A stretch of 64,000 bases of DNA, from NCBI RefSeq assembly GCF_030373265.1, contig NZ_JAUCZC010000014.1, forward strand, positions 1 to 64,000, read 5' to 3'. This DNA comes from Blastomonas sp. (GTDB lineage Bacteria; Pseudomonadota; Alphaproteobacteria; Sphingomonadales; Sphingomonadaceae). Under the pieces are notes generated by a model, which saw only the letters and a list, made by a program, of their open reading frames with translations, was not told the origin of the DNA and did no database searches. This document shows, in pieces, positions 18,951 to 29,070 of this stretch. Position 1 is the stretch's first letter. Each line of letters starts with the position of its first letter. Position numbers and translations under genes: made by a program.

Positions 18951-21287
18951 TCATTTGCCGAACGCTGCTTCGATCTCGCGCCGGATGCCGGACACAAGGC
19001 CTGGATCGGTGGTCAGCACTTTGTCCTCTTCATCGCAGATAGCAAGAAACGCGCGGCGCTTGAAATCGGCCAGCACGCCATCGGGAAGCGTGTTTCCAGT
19101 GGGAAGCGCCGAAGCGATGATGTCGATCAGACGCTCGGCGCCGTGGAGGCGGCCCCACAGATAGTCGTTCTCGCGATAGGCGCGGCTGAAGAACGCCCCA
19201 AAGCTGTTGAACTGGATGCCCTTGAGCGTCGCATCGGCGCTGCCGCTGCGGATAGATTGCGCATCATCGGGCGATATCCGGTCGACCTTGATCGGATCGT
19301 ACTCATTCTGCCCTTCGCCCTGCAGCAGTGGCAGCGTGGCGATGTCGTAAAACGGAAAGCCCAGATAGGCGAGCAGCATCGAGCGGCGGCTGGCCTTGGG
19401 CAGCATCGCGAGCGCGCTGGCGAGCTGTTCATCGACGATGGCGTCGGCCGAGCGCAGATCGCGCCGCGCGGCAAGCTCGGTGATGGCCATGGCGGGGTTG
19501 TCGATGGCCGATGCGGCGATGTCGGCGAAGCCCTGGCCCAGCATGTCGGCGGTCTCGCGCTCCAGATAATGCGACAGGCAGGTATACAGCGTGTCATGCA
19601 TGGCGACGACCACCTCGGGCGGGGTACGGCCCGATTGGGCAATGTCCTCGCCCAGCCTGCGCGCCAGAAACCGCAGCCGGCGAATCCTGAAGCCAAGGTC
19701 CTGGGTGCGGAAGAAGGTGATCGCTTCATCGCTTGCGCCGCCGCCCTTGCCCGACAGCCGGTCGAGCCCGGTGCGCTGCAGCTCCGCCATGATCGCTTCG
19801 CGCAGGCGTTCGGCATAGAGCGCCCTGGGCCCCTGATGCGCCCGGCGCAGCGTGTCGACGATGTCCTCGACAATCGATGCCATCTTGAGCTGGCCGTAGG
19901 ACGCATAGGCAAAGCCCGCCATATGCGCGGCGCGATCCTGCGCCTTGTTGCGCCAATTGGTCAGCCGACGGGGTGTCGGGCTGTCGAGGAACAGCGTGTA
20001 GCCGAACAGCTTGCTGACCGTCTCCTCGACCTCGCCGCGCAGCGAATCGGTGATGGCGCGCATCTGGCGCACGCGGCTGGTGCGGCGCTCGATGCCTTCC
20101 AGATTGTCGCGGATCGGCTGCTCGCGCGGAATGTCGGAGATCGCGCCGAAGATGGTCGAGAAAAAGCCGGGGAGCCGGTGTCCCATCGCATCGCGCTGAT
20201 GCGCCTGGTCCAGGCCGCGCGCGACATCGGGCTTGGGGTCGATGTAGACGAACCGGCGGTCGACCTCGCGGTGCGCAGGCCGGTTCTTCAGCGCGTCGAT
20301 CGCCTGTGCAAAGGGGGCATTGGCGAGCACCGATCCATCGATCAGCACCGCGCTTTCGGCGTGACCATCGTGAAAATGCTGCGGGAATATCCGCCGCAAA
20401 AAGCCATCGCGGCCTGGCCAGAGTTTTGCGCGCCGCTCCAGCATCCGGTCCAGCTCGGCGACGTTGAAGGGTGGGAATGCGCCCGGAAAGCTGGCCGTCG
20501 CCCGCGCGGCAAAGACCAGCTCTGCAGGATCGGCCAGCGCATCGTGGCGCCCGCGCATATAGCGAAAACCGATCGACAGCCGGTGTTCGGTCTCCACCAC
20601 CTCTGCCGGGCTGTTGAGCCGAAGCCGTTCGAGATGCCCCTTGAAGTCGGTCACGGTCACAAACAGGTCAAGCGGCTGGCCGATGGGCACCAGCCGCGGG
20701 CCTGCAGGCGTGGCCGCCATGGCTTCCAGTGCATCATAGAGCAGCCCGGAAAAGCCCGTGCCGCTGAACGGCGGCGCGAACCAGCGCGCGCGGACCAGTC
20801 GCGACAGCTTGGTGCGCACCTCGCTGCGCGCCTCGGGCGCGACGCTGCGGTCGAGCGCGCCGCCGGGCCGACGCAACAGCAGCCACACCAGAGGCTGCGC
20901 CCAGAACTTGGTGAAGCGCGACCATGGCCGGGCGTCGGGATCGAGCAATTGGTCGATATCGGCGCATTCCAGCCATAGCCGGGTGAGCGGTTCGAGCGAT
21001 TGGCCACTGGACAGGGCCTGCGCCAGGAACACGCCGTTGATCCCCCCCGCGCTGGCCCCGGCGATGATGTCGGGCAGCAGCCGCAGCTTGACCTGCGCAT
21101 GCGATGCCATCGTCTCGAACAGGTCGCGGTAGACGCCCTGGCTGCCGCTGGCGGGCGGATCACAGGCGTGGAAATTGCGGCTGGCCCTCGTCGCCCGCCA
21201 GATTTCCTTGGTGATGCCGTGCATGTAGACCGCAAGGCTGATGCCGCCATAGCAGATCAGGGCAATGCGGAGCTCCTTCTGGCGCAT
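18951..21287 (-). CDS. Large patatin-like phospholipase-related protein
   Basis: 778 aa. The N-terminus LRIALICYGGISLAVYMHG is the oxyanion-type start of the 'patatin-related protein' group, followed by the nucleophile elbow GASAGGIN (GxSxG) and the catalytic Asp in LIDGSVLANAPF. A long C-terminal region (about 400-778) is specific to the group and includes a DUF3376-like part. It likely hydrolyses acyl esters of lipids near the membrane. ATG 21287 is used because the conserved region begins there; the frame is open to 21347. Divergent from radA with a 130-bp gap. Confidence 0.9.
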   Translation of the reverse strand: MRQKELRIALICYGGISLAVYMHGITKEIWRATRASRNFHACDPPASGSQGVYRDLFETMASHAQVKLRLLPDIIAGASAGGINGVFLAQALSSGQSLEPLTRLWLECADIDQLLDPDARPWSRFTKFWAQPLVWLLLRRPGGALDRSVAPEARSEVRTKLSRLVRARWFAPPFSGTGFSGLLYDALEAMAATPAGPRLVPIGQPLDLFVTVTDFKGHLERLRLNSPAEVVETEHRLSIGFRYMRGRHDALADPAELVFAARATASFPGAFPPFNVAELDRMLERRAKLWPGRDGFLRRIFPQHFHDGHAESAVLIDGSVLANAPFAQAIDALKNRPAHREVDRRFVYIDPKPDVARGLDQAHQRDAMGHRLPGFFSTIFGAISDIPREQPIRDNLEGIERRTSRVRQMRAITDSLRGEVEETVSKLFGYTLFLDSPTPRRLTNWRNKAQDRAAHMAGFAYASYGQLKMASIVEDIVDTLRRAHQGPRALYAERLREAIMAELQRTGLDRLSGKGGGASDEAITFFRTQDLGFRIRRLRFLARRLGEDIAQSGRTPPEVVVAMHDTLYTCLSHYLERETADMLGQGFADIAASAIDNPAMAITELAARRDLRSADAIVDEQLASALAMLPKASRRSMLLAYLGFPFYDIATLPLLQGEGQNEYDPIKVDRISPDDAQSIRSGSADATLKGIQFNSFGAFFSRAYRENDYLWGRLHGAERLIDIIASALPTGNTLPDGVLADFKRRAFLAICDEEDKVLTTDPGLVSGIRREIEAAFGK

Positions 21288-21417
21288 AAGCGGGGCGCGG
21301 ACCTTATCATTTGCTGTGCGGTCTGCGGATATCCGCAGACGTTCCATCTATGCGACGTGGCGCGGGAAGCGCAAAGCGGGAATTGCGTTCCAGTTTTGTT
21401 CGAGCTATGCCGCGCTC

Positions 21418-22803
21418 ATGGCCAAACCCCGCAAAACCTATGTCTGCCAGGCCTGTGGCAGCGTCGCCACCCGCTGGCAGGGCCAGTGCGCCGACTGCGG
21501 CGAATGGAACACATTGGTCGAACAGGCGGCGCCGACGGCTTTTTCCGCGCGGCACGATCTGCAAACCGGCGGGCACCGCATCGTGCTGTCGAAACTGGAC
21601 AGCGCCGTGGCTTTGCCGCCGCGCATTCCAACCGGGATCGCCGAATTCGACCGGGCGCTCGGCGGCGGGCTGGTGGCGGGGTCTGCCGTGCTGATGGGGG
21701 GTGACCCTGGGATCGGCAAATCCACGCTGCTGCTGCAGGCCTCGGCCAACATGGCCAAGTCCGGCAATTCGATCGTCTATATCAGCGGCGAGGAGGCCGC
21801 CGACCAGGTGCGGTTGCGGGCGAAGCGGCTTGGGCTTGCCGACGCGCCGATCGACCTCGCCTCGGCAACATCGGTGCGCGATATCCTCACCACGCTGCGC
21901 GCCATGGCGCCGCCGGTGATGCTGGTGATCGATTCGATCCAGACGATGCACAGTGACCTGATCGAGGGCGCGCCGGGCACGGTCAGCCAGGTGCGCGCGT
22001 CGGCGCAGGAACTGATCCGCTTCGCCAAGGAAACCGGGTGCGCGGTCATCCTGGTCGGGCACGTCACCAAGGATGGCAGCATCGCAGGGCCCCGCGTGCT
22101 TGAGCATATGGTCGATACCGTGATGAGCTTCGAGGGTGAACGCAGCCACCAGTACCGCATCCTGCGGTCGATCAAGAACCGCTTCGGCGCCACTGACGAA
22201 ATCGGCGTGTTCGCCATGGAGGAGGAGGGATTGTCCGAAGTCGGCAATCCGTCGAGCCTGTTCCTCAGCGATCGCGATGCGCAGATGCCCGGGACATCGG
22301 TGTTCCCAGCGCTGGAGGGCACCCGTCCGGTGCTGGTCGAGATCCAGGCGCTGACGGTGCGGCTGTCGAGCGGCGCGACGCCGCGTCGCGCGGTGGTCGG
22401 GTGGGATTCGGGACGTCTCGCGATGGTACTGGCGGTACTCGAGGCGCGCTGCGGGCTGAGCTTCTCGACCGCTGAGGTTTATCTCAATATTGCAGGCGGC
22501 TATCGGCTGTCGGACCCTGCCGCCGATCTGGCCGTCGCCGCAGCGCTGATCTCCGCACTGTCGGAACGCCCGATCGGTGCCGGAACGATCGTGTTCGGCG
22601 AGCTGTCGCTGTCGGGCGAACTGCGCCCGGTGGCGCACGCCGGGCTGCGGCTGCGCGAGGCGGCCAAGCTCGGTTTCGAAAAGGCGCTGGTGCCAGCAAG
22701 CGTCACGGCCAAGGGCAAGGGGGCAGGGGATACCAGCGGGATGCGGCTGACGTCTTATGCCCGGCTGGCAAATCTCGTTGACCAACTGCTTGGCCGTAAC
22801 TAG
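21418..22803 (+). CDS. radA: DNA repair protein RadA/Sms
   Basis: 461 aa RecA-like helicase that moves DNA branches in recombinational repair. Four-cysteine zinc finger C10-x2-C13...C24-x2-C27, Walker A GGDPGIGKST (94-103), the RadA-specific KNRFG motif near residue 250 and a C-terminal Lon-protease-like domain (LNIAGGYRLSDPAADLA) are all present. ATG 21418 is chosen because the zinc-finger protein starts with MAKPRKTYVC; the frame is open back to 21265. Confidence 0.97.
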   Translation: MAKPRKTYVCQACGSVATRWQGQCADCGEWNTLVEQAAPTAFSARHDLQTGGHRIVLSKLDSAVALPPRIPTGIAEFDRALGGGLVAGSAVLMGGDPGIGKSTLLLQASANMAKSGNSIVYISGEEAADQVRLRAKRLGLADAPIDLASATSVRDILTTLRAMAPPVMLVIDSIQTMHSDLIEGAPGTVSQVRASAQELIRFAKETGCAVILVGHVTKDGSIAGPRVLEHMVDTVMSFEGERSHQYRILRSIKNRFGATDEIGVFAMEEEGLSEVGNPSSLFLSDRDAQMPGTSVFPALEGTRPVLVEIQALTVRLSSGATPRRAVVGWDSGRLAMVLAVLEARCGLSFSTAEVYLNIAGGYRLSDPAADLAVAAALISALSERPIGAGTIVFGELSLSGELRPVAHAGLRLREAAKLGFEKALVPASVTAKGKGAGDTSGMRLTSYARLANLVDQLLGRN

Positions 22804-22814
22804 CGGTCGAGGCC

Positions 22815-23318
22815 ATGACCGCATTCGATATCATCGTGCTGACGCTGCTCGCGGGCGGCGCGATTCTGGGTTTCAAGAACGGCTTTGTCCACGCGGCGGT
22901 CACGCTGATCGCGTGGGTCGCAGGCATATTTGCGCTGCGGCTTTTCCATGCACCGGTCACCATGCTGCTCAAGGAACCCGTTGGCAACGACAGCGGCGCG
23001 GCTGCGCTGGCGTTGGTAGGATTGTATCTGGGGGTCTATCTGCTGGGCAAGATCATCGCCAACGCGCTGCGCGCGCGGACCCGCAAATCGGTGCTCGGGC
23101 CGATCGACCGCGTCCTCGGCTTCGGCTTCGGCGCGATCAAGGGATTGATCGCCGCTACGCTTGCCTATCTGCTGATCACGATGGTCCACGACATCATCTG
23201 GCCGGGCGAGGGCCAGCCCGAATGGATTACGCAAAGCCGCACCTTCCCATTGCTCAACGCGAGCGGCACAGCGCTGGTGGATCTGTACGATTACCAGCAG
23301 GCATTCGGCGATGAATGA
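22815..23318 (+). CDS. cvpA: CvpA family membrane protein
   Basis: 167 aa with four hydrophobic segments and the family start TAFDIIVLTLLAGGAILGFKNG (given in part: FDIIVLTLL, GFKNGFV). The region GPIDRVLGFGFGAIKGLI is typical. CvpA was named for colicin V export, but its general role is in envelope homeostasis and remains uncertain. It begins 11 bp after radA, an arrangement common in alphaproteobacteria. Confidence 0.92.
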   Translation: MTAFDIIVLTLLAGGAILGFKNGFVHAAVTLIAWVAGIFALRLFHAPVTMLLKEPVGNDSGAAALALVGLYLGVYLLGKIIANALRARTRKSVLGPIDRVLGFGFGAIKGLIAATLAYLLITMVHDIIWPGEGQPEWITQSRTFPLLNASGTALVDLYDYQQAFGDE

Positions 23319-23351
23319 CGTTCGCAAGCCCGATGCATTGAGAGCCCGTCC

Positions 23352-23792
23352 ATGAACGCCCCCGGCAAGCCGCTCTATACGCAAGATATCCTGTCGCTGG
23401 CGGTGTCGCTGATCGATTGGCCGATGACGTCGGATATGCCGCATCAGGCAGAGTTGCGATCGCAAAGCTGCGGGTCGGTGGTGCGCGTAGGGCTGGATTT
23501 GACCGGTGAAGGTCATGTGGCGCGTTTCGGGGTCGATGCTCGCGCCTGCGCGCTGGGGCAGGCCTCGGCAGCCGTGCTGGCTGCTCACGTTGCCGGACAA
23601 GACCAGCCAGCCCTGGTCGCGGCGCGCGACGCACTGATGGCGTTCTTTTCCGGGACACGCGCTGATCCGGGGGACTGGCCGGGCGTCGAGCATCTGGCCA
23701 GCGCCTTGCCTTATCCGGCGCGGCATGGTTCCATCCTTCTGCCATGGCGCGCGGCGGCCGTGGCGCTTGAGCCTTTATCCGCAACGGACTGA
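23352..23792 (+). CDS. NifU/IscU-like Fe-S scaffold domain protein
   Basis: 146 aa. Resembles the N-terminal NifU/IscU fold: RSQSCGSVVRVGLDL with C40 and DARACALGQASAAVL with C66. The third cluster-ligand cysteine of classical scaffolds is replaced: the region ARHGSILLPWRA has Ser127 where a Cys is expected. It may bind a cluster differently or have another role. It sits between cvpA and the antiporter gene, 5 bp before the latter. Confidence 0.82.
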   Translation: MNAPGKPLYTQDILSLAVSLIDWPMTSDMPHQAELRSQSCGSVVRVGLDLTGEGHVARFGVDARACALGQASAAVLAAHVAGQDQPALVAARDALMAFFSGTRADPGDWPGVEHLASALPYPARHGSILLPWRAAAVALEPLSATD

Positions 23793-23797
23793 ACCTC

Positions 23798-25564
23798 ATG
23801 GACCATGGCGGCGATATCTTCCTGTCCGGCACCGTGCTGCTCGCAGCCGCGCTGGCCTTCGTGCTGCTGTTCCGCAAGCTCGGGCTGGGCGCGGTGCTGG
23901 GCTATCTGGTGGGCGGCATCGTCATCGGCCCGCAGGTGCTGCAACTGGTGGCAGACCCCGAGCTGATCGTCGGCTTCGCGGAAATCGGCATCGTGCTGCT
24001 GCTGTTTCTGGTCGGACTGGAACTTGCCCCCTCGCGGCTGTGGCAGCTCAAGCGCGACATCTTCGGCCTGGGGTTGGCGCAGGTCGCCCTGTGCGGCCTG
24101 GTGCTGGCATTGTTCATCTATGTCGTAACCGGCTCGACCTGGGGCGCAGCGCTGGGGCTCGGCCTTCCGCTCGGGCTGTCCTCGACCGCGCAGGTGCTTC
24201 CATTGCTCCAATCCGAAGGGCGGTTGAACACCCCCACCGGTGAACGCGCATTTTCGGTGCTGCTGTTCCAGGACCTGTCGATCGTGCCGTTGCTGACGAT
24301 CATCGCCGCGCTGTCGCGGGCACCGCAGACCGGGCCGCAGACCCCGGGCTGGCTGCTCGCGTTGTATGCTCTGGCGGCGATCGGCGGGCTGGTGGTTGCC
24401 GGGCGCTATGGTCTTGCACCGCTGCTCAAGCTCATCGGCAAGGTCGCAGAACGCGAGCTGTTCATCGTAGCGGGGCTGTTCGCGGTGTTCGGTAGCGCGG
24501 CGCTGATGCATTCGATCGGGCTTTCGGCGGCGCTGGGGGCATTTGTCGCGGGCGTGATGCTCGCCGATTCACCGTTCCGGCACGAGCTGGAGGCCGACAT
24601 CGATCCGTTCCGCTCGATTCTGCTGGGCCTGTTCTTCCTTGGGGTCGGGATGATGCTCGACCTCAACGTGATCATGGCCAATCCGGTGTTCATCATCGCG
24701 ATGGCGCTGGCGCTGGTCGGCATCAAGATCGCGATCATTTTCGGGCTCGCCAAGGCGTTCGGGACGGAGACCCGCGCGGCGTTCGTGCTCGGGCTGCTGC
24801 TCAGCCAGGGCGGGGAGTTCGCCTTCGTGCTGTTCGCCGAAGCCCAGGCGGCGCTGCTGATTGCTCCGGAAGCCGCCAGCCGGTTTGGCGCGATCGTCAC
24901 GCTGTCGATGGCGACCACGCCCTTCCTGATGCTGCTCAGTCGCCTTTTTGGCGGGGTGCGCGGAACTGGCACCGATGACATGGTTGATCCGGAGCAGGCG
25001 CGCCAGTCGAACGCGATCGTGGTGGGGCATGGCCGTTTCGGTCAGGCCGTGGCGCAGATCTTTGCTGGCGCCAATATTTCGGTGACGCTGATCGATATCA
25101 ATCCCGACCAGATCCGGCTCAGCGGCGAATTCGGACGCAAGGTCTTTTATGGCGACGGCACGCGCATCGATCTGCTGCGCCGCGCTGGCGCCGAACAGGC
25201 GGGCTCGCTGCTGTTCTGCATGGACGACAAGGAGTTCGGTCCAGACCAGCTCGGGCCGATCGCGCATGCCTTTCCCGACGCGCAGATCTTCGTGCGCGCT
25301 TGCGACCGTCGCCAGTTGCTCGCGCTCAAGCACGCGCCGATCGCCGCGGCGCAGCGCGAGCTTTTCGAATCCTCGGTCAAGCTCGCGCACACCGCGCTGC
25401 TGCGCACCGGGATCGATCCGATCATGGCCGACCGCGTCGTCGAGGAATTCCGCCGACGCGATTGCGAGCGGCTTGAGCTCCAGATGGAGCAGGGCAGCAT
25501 GCACGCGGGCAAGCACCTGAGCTTTGGAGCGTTCGATTCCGAAGCCTTTGATCCGAAAGTGTGA
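23798..25564 (+). CDS. Kef-type K+/H+ antiporter (CPA2) with RCK domain
   Basis: 588 aa. The first about 385 residues form a 12-13-helix CPA2 exchanger (LFLVGLELAPSRLW, LGLPLGLSSTAQVLPLL, AFVAGVMLADSPFRHELEADIDPFR). A Rossmann TrkA-N/RCK domain follows (VVGHGRFGQAVAQIF, then DINPDQIRL), which gates such transporters through nucleotides or glutathione adducts. Closest in layout to KefB/KefC/YbaL. No KefF/KefG-like partner lies beside it. Confidence 0.92.
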   Translation: MDHGGDIFLSGTVLLAAALAFVLLFRKLGLGAVLGYLVGGIVIGPQVLQLVADPELIVGFAEIGIVLLLFLVGLELAPSRLWQLKRDIFGLGLAQVALCGLVLALFIYVVTGSTWGAALGLGLPLGLSSTAQVLPLLQSEGRLNTPTGERAFSVLLFQDLSIVPLLTIIAALSRAPQTGPQTPGWLLALYALAAIGGLVVAGRYGLAPLLKLIGKVAERELFIVAGLFAVFGSAALMHSIGLSAALGAFVAGVMLADSPFRHELEADIDPFRSILLGLFFLGVGMMLDLNVIMANPVFIIAMALALVGIKIAIIFGLAKAFGTETRAAFVLGLLLSQGGEFAFVLFAEAQAALLIAPEAASRFGAIVTLSMATTPFLMLLSRLFGGVRGTGTDDMVDPEQARQSNAIVVGHGRFGQAVAQIFAGANISVTLIDINPDQIRLSGEFGRKVFYGDGTRIDLLRRAGAEQAGSLLFCMDDKEFGPDQLGPIAHAFPDAQIFVRACDRRQLLALKHAPIAAAQRELFESSVKLAHTALLRTGIDPIMADRVVEEFRRRDCERLELQMEQGSMHAGKHLSFGAFDSEAFDPKV

Positions 25565-25657
25565 TCTCGGCCAGGCGCGGTCGCTGACTCGCAAAACATT
25601 GGACGAATGCGCGGCCAATGCCTATGTAACAGGCTGATCAGGGATAATCATCGCGCC

Positions 25658-25936
25658 GTGAAGTTGCTTCTAGCCTTGCTTGCCATTCTCACCGGATTTT
25701 CGGTGGCAGATGGCGTGCGCGTTGCCGAACCGGCAATTGCCGAGGGCGAAGGCGGCGCGCGCAGTGGTTGGAGTGCGGATGATTCCCGTCCCAATATCGC
25801 CATTGCTGCGGTGTTTGCGGTCGCGGCGGTTCTGCCGCTGGTGCTGGCCAGTGTGCCAGCCATGCGTTGGATGCCCAAGCCTGCGCGCCGCCAGGTTGCG
25901 TCAACGGTCCACCGCTCGGACAGGCTGCTCCAGTAA
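25658..25936 (+). CDS. Small exported/membrane protein upstream of secA
   Basis: 92 aa from a GTG start (VKLLLALLAILTGFSVADG), which reads as a signal peptide, with AGGGAT 12 bases upstream; a longer frame from ATG 25607 adds an unlikely polar extension. A second hydrophobic segment lies at about residues 44-64 (IAIAAVFAVAAVLPLVL) and the C-terminus is basic. Function unknown. It is the nearest gene upstream of secA on the same strand, 158 bp away. Confidence 0.65.
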   Translation: MKLLLALLAILTGFSVADGVRVAEPAIAEGEGGARSGWSADDSRPNIAIAAVFAVAAVLPLVLASVPAMRWMPKPARRQVASTVHRSDRLLQ

Positions 25937-26094
25937 GCCTGTCGGATTGATGGCGACCTGGCTCGGCCGCCCGCTGTGCGTGTCCCCCGGTTACACTGCA
26001 TTCTTCTTCCAGCCTTTCCCAAGGCTTTGCCGCACCGCCATCCTTTGCGCGCGTCGGCGTCTCCATACCCTCCGTTTTCTAAGGAATTACCGCC

Positions 26095-28818
26095 ATGCTC
26101 GGCGCCATTGCCAAATCGCTTTTTGGGTCGGCCAACGACCGTTACGTCAAGGGCCTGCTCAAGGTCGTCGACAAGATCAACGCCTTCGAGCCGCAGATTT
26201 CCGCGCTGTCGGACGATGACCTGCGCGGCCAGACACAGAAGTTTCGGGACCGGGTGGCGGCGGGCGAGAAGCTCGACGACATTCTCCCCGAAGCCTTCGC
26301 CACCGTGCGCGAAGCCTCGGTCCGTACTCTCGGCATGCGGCATTTCGACACGCAGATGGTCGGCGGCATCGTTCTGCACAAAGGCGAGATCGCCGAGATG
26401 CGCACCGGCGAGGGCAAGACCCTGGTCGCCACGCTGGCCTGCTATCTGAACGCGATCGAAGGCAAGGGCGTCCACGTGGTCACGGTCAACGACTATCTCG
26501 CCGCGCGCGATGCCGAATGGATGGGCCAGGTCTATCGCTTCCTGGGGCTCACCACCGGTGTGATCGTTCCCAATCTGGGCGAAACCGCTCGGCGGGATGC
26601 CTATGCCGCCGATATCACTTATGCCACCAACAACGAGCTCGGCTTCGACTATCTGCGCGACAACATGAAGCACGAGCGCAACCAGATGGTGCAGCGCCCG
26701 TACAACTTCGCGGTGGTCGACGAAGTCGATTCGATCCTGATCGACGAAGCGCGCACGCCGCTGATCATATCGGGGCCGACCGACGACAAGTCGGAGATGT
26801 ACATCGCGGTCGATGCCATCGTGCTCAAGCTCGACGATAACGATTACGAAAAAGACGAAAAAGCGCGGTCGGTCATCCTCACCGAGGACGGTACCGAAAA
26901 GGCCGAACGCTTGCTCGAGGAGGCAGGCCTGCTCGAGGGCAGCAACCTTTACGATGTCGAGAACACCCAGATCGTCCATCACCTCGACCAGGCGCTCAAG
27001 GCCAATGTGATGTTCAAGCGCGACATCGACTATATCGTCAAGGACGACCAGATCGTCATCATCGACGAGTTCACCGGGCGCATGATGGATGGCCGCCGCT
27101 GGTCGAACGGCCTGCACCAGGCGGTCGAGGCCAAGGAACGCGTCCAGATCAAGCCCGAGAACCAGACTCTCGCCTCGATCACTTTCCAGAACTATTTCCG
27201 CATGTACCCCAAATTGTCGGGCATGACCGGCACCGCGGCGACCGAGGCGGCCGAGTTCTTCGACATCTACAAGATGAATGTCGTCACCATCCCGACCAAC
27301 AATCCGATCCGCCGGATCGATGAGGAAGACGAGTTCTACAAGAACACCGCGGACAAGTTCCAGGCGATCGCCAAGGGCATCCGCGAGAAGAACCTCATCG
27401 GCCAGCCGGTCTTGGTCGGCACCGTGTCGATCGAGAAATCCGAGTTGCTGTCGGAATATCTCAACAACGAAGGCGTACCGCACAGCGTGCTCAACGCCCG
27501 CTTCCACGAGCAGGAAGCGCGCATCGTGGCGCAGGCCGGACGCATGGGCGCCGTGACCATTGCCACCAACATGGCCGGCCGCGGTACCGACATCCAGCTG
27601 GGCGGCAATATCGAATACCGCATCGATGACGAGCTGCGCGACATGCCCGACGGGCCCGATCGCGATGCTGCCATCGAGCGGATCAAGGCTGAGGTCGCGG
27701 CGGAAAAGGCCAAGGTGCTCGAAGCCGGCGGCCTGTTCGTGCTCGGCACCGAGCGGCACGAAAGCCGCCGCATCGACAACCAGCTGCGGGGTCGCTCGGG
27801 CCGACAGGGCGACCCTGGCCTGTCGCGCTTCTACCTGTGCCTCGAGGACGATTTGCTGCGCATCTTCGGCCCCGACACGCTGTTTTCGCGGATGATGAAG
27901 AACAACCTGGCCGATGGCGAGGCGATCGGTTCCAAATGGCTGTCCAAGGCGATCGAGACCGCACAGAAGAAGGTCGAAGCGCGCAACTATGATATCCGCA
28001 AGCAGGTCGTCGAATATGATGACGTGATGAACGATCAGCGCAAGGTGATCTACGAACAGCGCGCCGAGATCATGGACGCCGAGGCGGTTGACGACGTCGT
28101 GCTCGACATGCGCAACGACACGGTCAATTCCATCGTCGGTGAAGCCTGCCCTCCGGGCACCTATCCGGAACAGTGGAACGTCGAAGGCCTCAAGGCACGC
28201 GTGTCCGAAGTGCTGGGGCTCGAGCCGGATATCGATGCCTGGCTGCAGGAGGATGTGATCGAGCCCGATATGATCGAGCAGCGCATCCGGGAAATGGCCG
28301 AAGCCAAGGTCGAAGACAAGGCCGGGCAGGTCGAGACCGGAATGTGGCGCTCGATCGAGAAGTCCGTGCTGCTGCAGAGCCTCGACCATCACTGGAAGGA
28401 GCATCTGGCGACGCTCGATGCGCTGCGTCAGGTCGTGTTCCTGCGCGCTTATGCACAGAAGACGCCGATCAACGAATACAAGCGCGAGGCCTTCGGGCTG
28501 TTCGAGCGCATGCTCGAGGTCATCCGTGAGGACGTGACCGGGACGATCATGGGCCTGGAGATCCGCGAGCCCGAGGTGCCGGCATTGCCCGAGCTGCCCG
28601 ACTTCCTGACCACGCACTTCGATCCGTTCACCGGCGAGGACAACAGCGCCGATATCGACGGTGGCACTCGCGGTACGGTCGCAGCGACCCTGCCGCCGCG
28701 CCAGTCGCCGATGCCGGAGGCCTCCGAAGAGCTGTTCACCGGTGAAATCAGCCGCAACGCGCCGTGCCCTTGCGGATCGGGCCGCAAGTACAAGCACTGC
28801 CACGGCAAGGCTGCCTGA
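26095..28818 (+). CDS. secA: Preprotein translocase ATPase SecA
   Basis: 907 aa. Drives unfolded proteins through SecYEG. Walker [33 protein letters not shown], the preprotein-binding domain, [13 protein letters not shown] and [10 protein letters not shown] motifs are complete. The C-terminus has the zinc-binding SEC-C motif ([14 protein letters not shown]), which binds SecB. Start ATG 26095 follows AAGGAATTACCGCC. An untranslated leader of about 150 bp separates it from the small exported protein. Confidence 0.99.
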   Translation: MLGAIAKSLFGSANDRYVKGLLKVVDKINAFEPQISALSDDDLRGQTQKFRDRVAAGEKLDDILPEAFATVREASVRTLGMRHFDTQMVGGIVLHKGEIAEMRTGEGKTLVATLACYLNAIEGKGVHVVTVNDYLAARDAEWMGQVYRFLGLTTGVIVPNLGETARRDAYAADITYATNNELGFDYLRDNMKHERNQMVQRPYNFAVVDEVDSILIDEARTPLIISGPTDDKSEMYIAVDAIVLKLDDNDYEKDEKARSVILTEDGTEKAERLLEEAGLLEGSNLYDVENTQIVHHLDQALKANVMFKRDIDYIVKDDQIVIIDEFTGRMMDGRRWSNGLHQAVEAKERVQIKPENQTLASITFQNYFRMYPKLSGMTGTAATEAAEFFDIYKMNVVTIPTNNPIRRIDEEDEFYKNTADKFQAIAKGIREKNLIGQPVLVGTVSIEKSELLSEYLNNEGVPHSVLNARFHEQEARIVAQAGRMGAVTIATNMAGRGTDIQLGGNIEYRIDDELRDMPDGPDRDAAIERIKAEVAAEKAKVLEAGGLFVLGTERHESRRIDNQLRGRSGRQGDPGLSRFYLCLEDDLLRIFGPDTLFSRMMKNNLADGEAIGSKWLSKAIETAQKKVEARNYDIRKQVVEYDDVMNDQRKVIYEQRAEIMDAEAVDDVVLDMRNDTVNSIVGEACPPGTYPEQWNVEGLKARVSEVLGLEPDIDAWLQEDVIEPDMIEQRIREMAEAKVEDKAGQVETGMWRSIEKSVLLQSLDHHWKEHLATLDALRQVVFLRAYAQKTPINEYKREAFGLFERMLEVIREDVTGTIMGLEIREPEVPALPELPDFLTTHFDPFTGEDNSADIDGGTRGTVAATLPPRQSPMPEASEELFTGEISRNAPCPCGSGRKYKHCHGKAA

Positions 28819-28852
28819 TCACAGGCGATTTTAGCGTATGCCGGTCATTAGG

Positions 28853-28940
28853 CCCGTCGTCAGCCCGACAATGGCCACCTCTCGATTGATCGCGAGGTGG
28901 CCGGCGTGGCTGGGCTGCCGCGCAGCCAGGAGACGACGGG
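28853..28940. ncRNA. Three-stem structured element downstream of secA
   Basis: A perfect 9-bp outer stem (CCCGTCGTC 28853-28861 with GACGACGGG 28932-28940) encloses a perfect 9-bp hairpin (GGCCACCTC 28873-28881 with GAGGTGGCC 28894-28902, loop extended by CGAT/ATCG) and a 6-bp hairpin (GGCTGC with GCAGCC, about 28912-28927). Together they form a three-way junction. It could be a REP-type DNA element, a 3' mRNA structure or a small RNA; the strand is undecided. Confidence 0.45.
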
Positions 28941-29025
28941 TTCAGTTGAGGATGGCCGTGCGCACAAGATCGGCCCGGCCCGCACTGACGCCCTGCAAGT
29001 GAAGCTGGATCGGGTGACTTGCTTC

Positions 29026-29052
29026 AAGGGGTCTATCGCGGGTGCCCCTTTT
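29026..29052 (+). terminator. Probable Rho-independent terminator behind secA
   Basis: Stem AAGGGG (29026-29031) with CCCCTT (44-49 of the next line, 29044-29049), 12-base loop, followed by TTTG after a run of five T. Just upstream another stem pairs GCAAGT (28995-29000) with ACTTGC (29017-29022). It probably ends the secA transcript. Confidence 0.5.
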
Positions 29053-29070
29053 TGCTCTACCTAGCCAAGA

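Noticed and set aside
19143-20978. A 611-codon open frame antisense to the patatin-like gene
   Set aside because: Shadow; the opposite strand carries clear patatin motifs.
18951-21287. Patatin-like gene as a CBASS-type phage defence effector
   Set aside because: No cyclase or other CBASS partner; the protein belongs to the large 'patatin-related' group and sits with housekeeping genes.
25648-28803. A 1051-codon open frame antisense to secA
   Set aside because: It mirrors secA codons in a high-GC genome; its composition (His/Asp/Arg-rich) has no domain and secA is certain.
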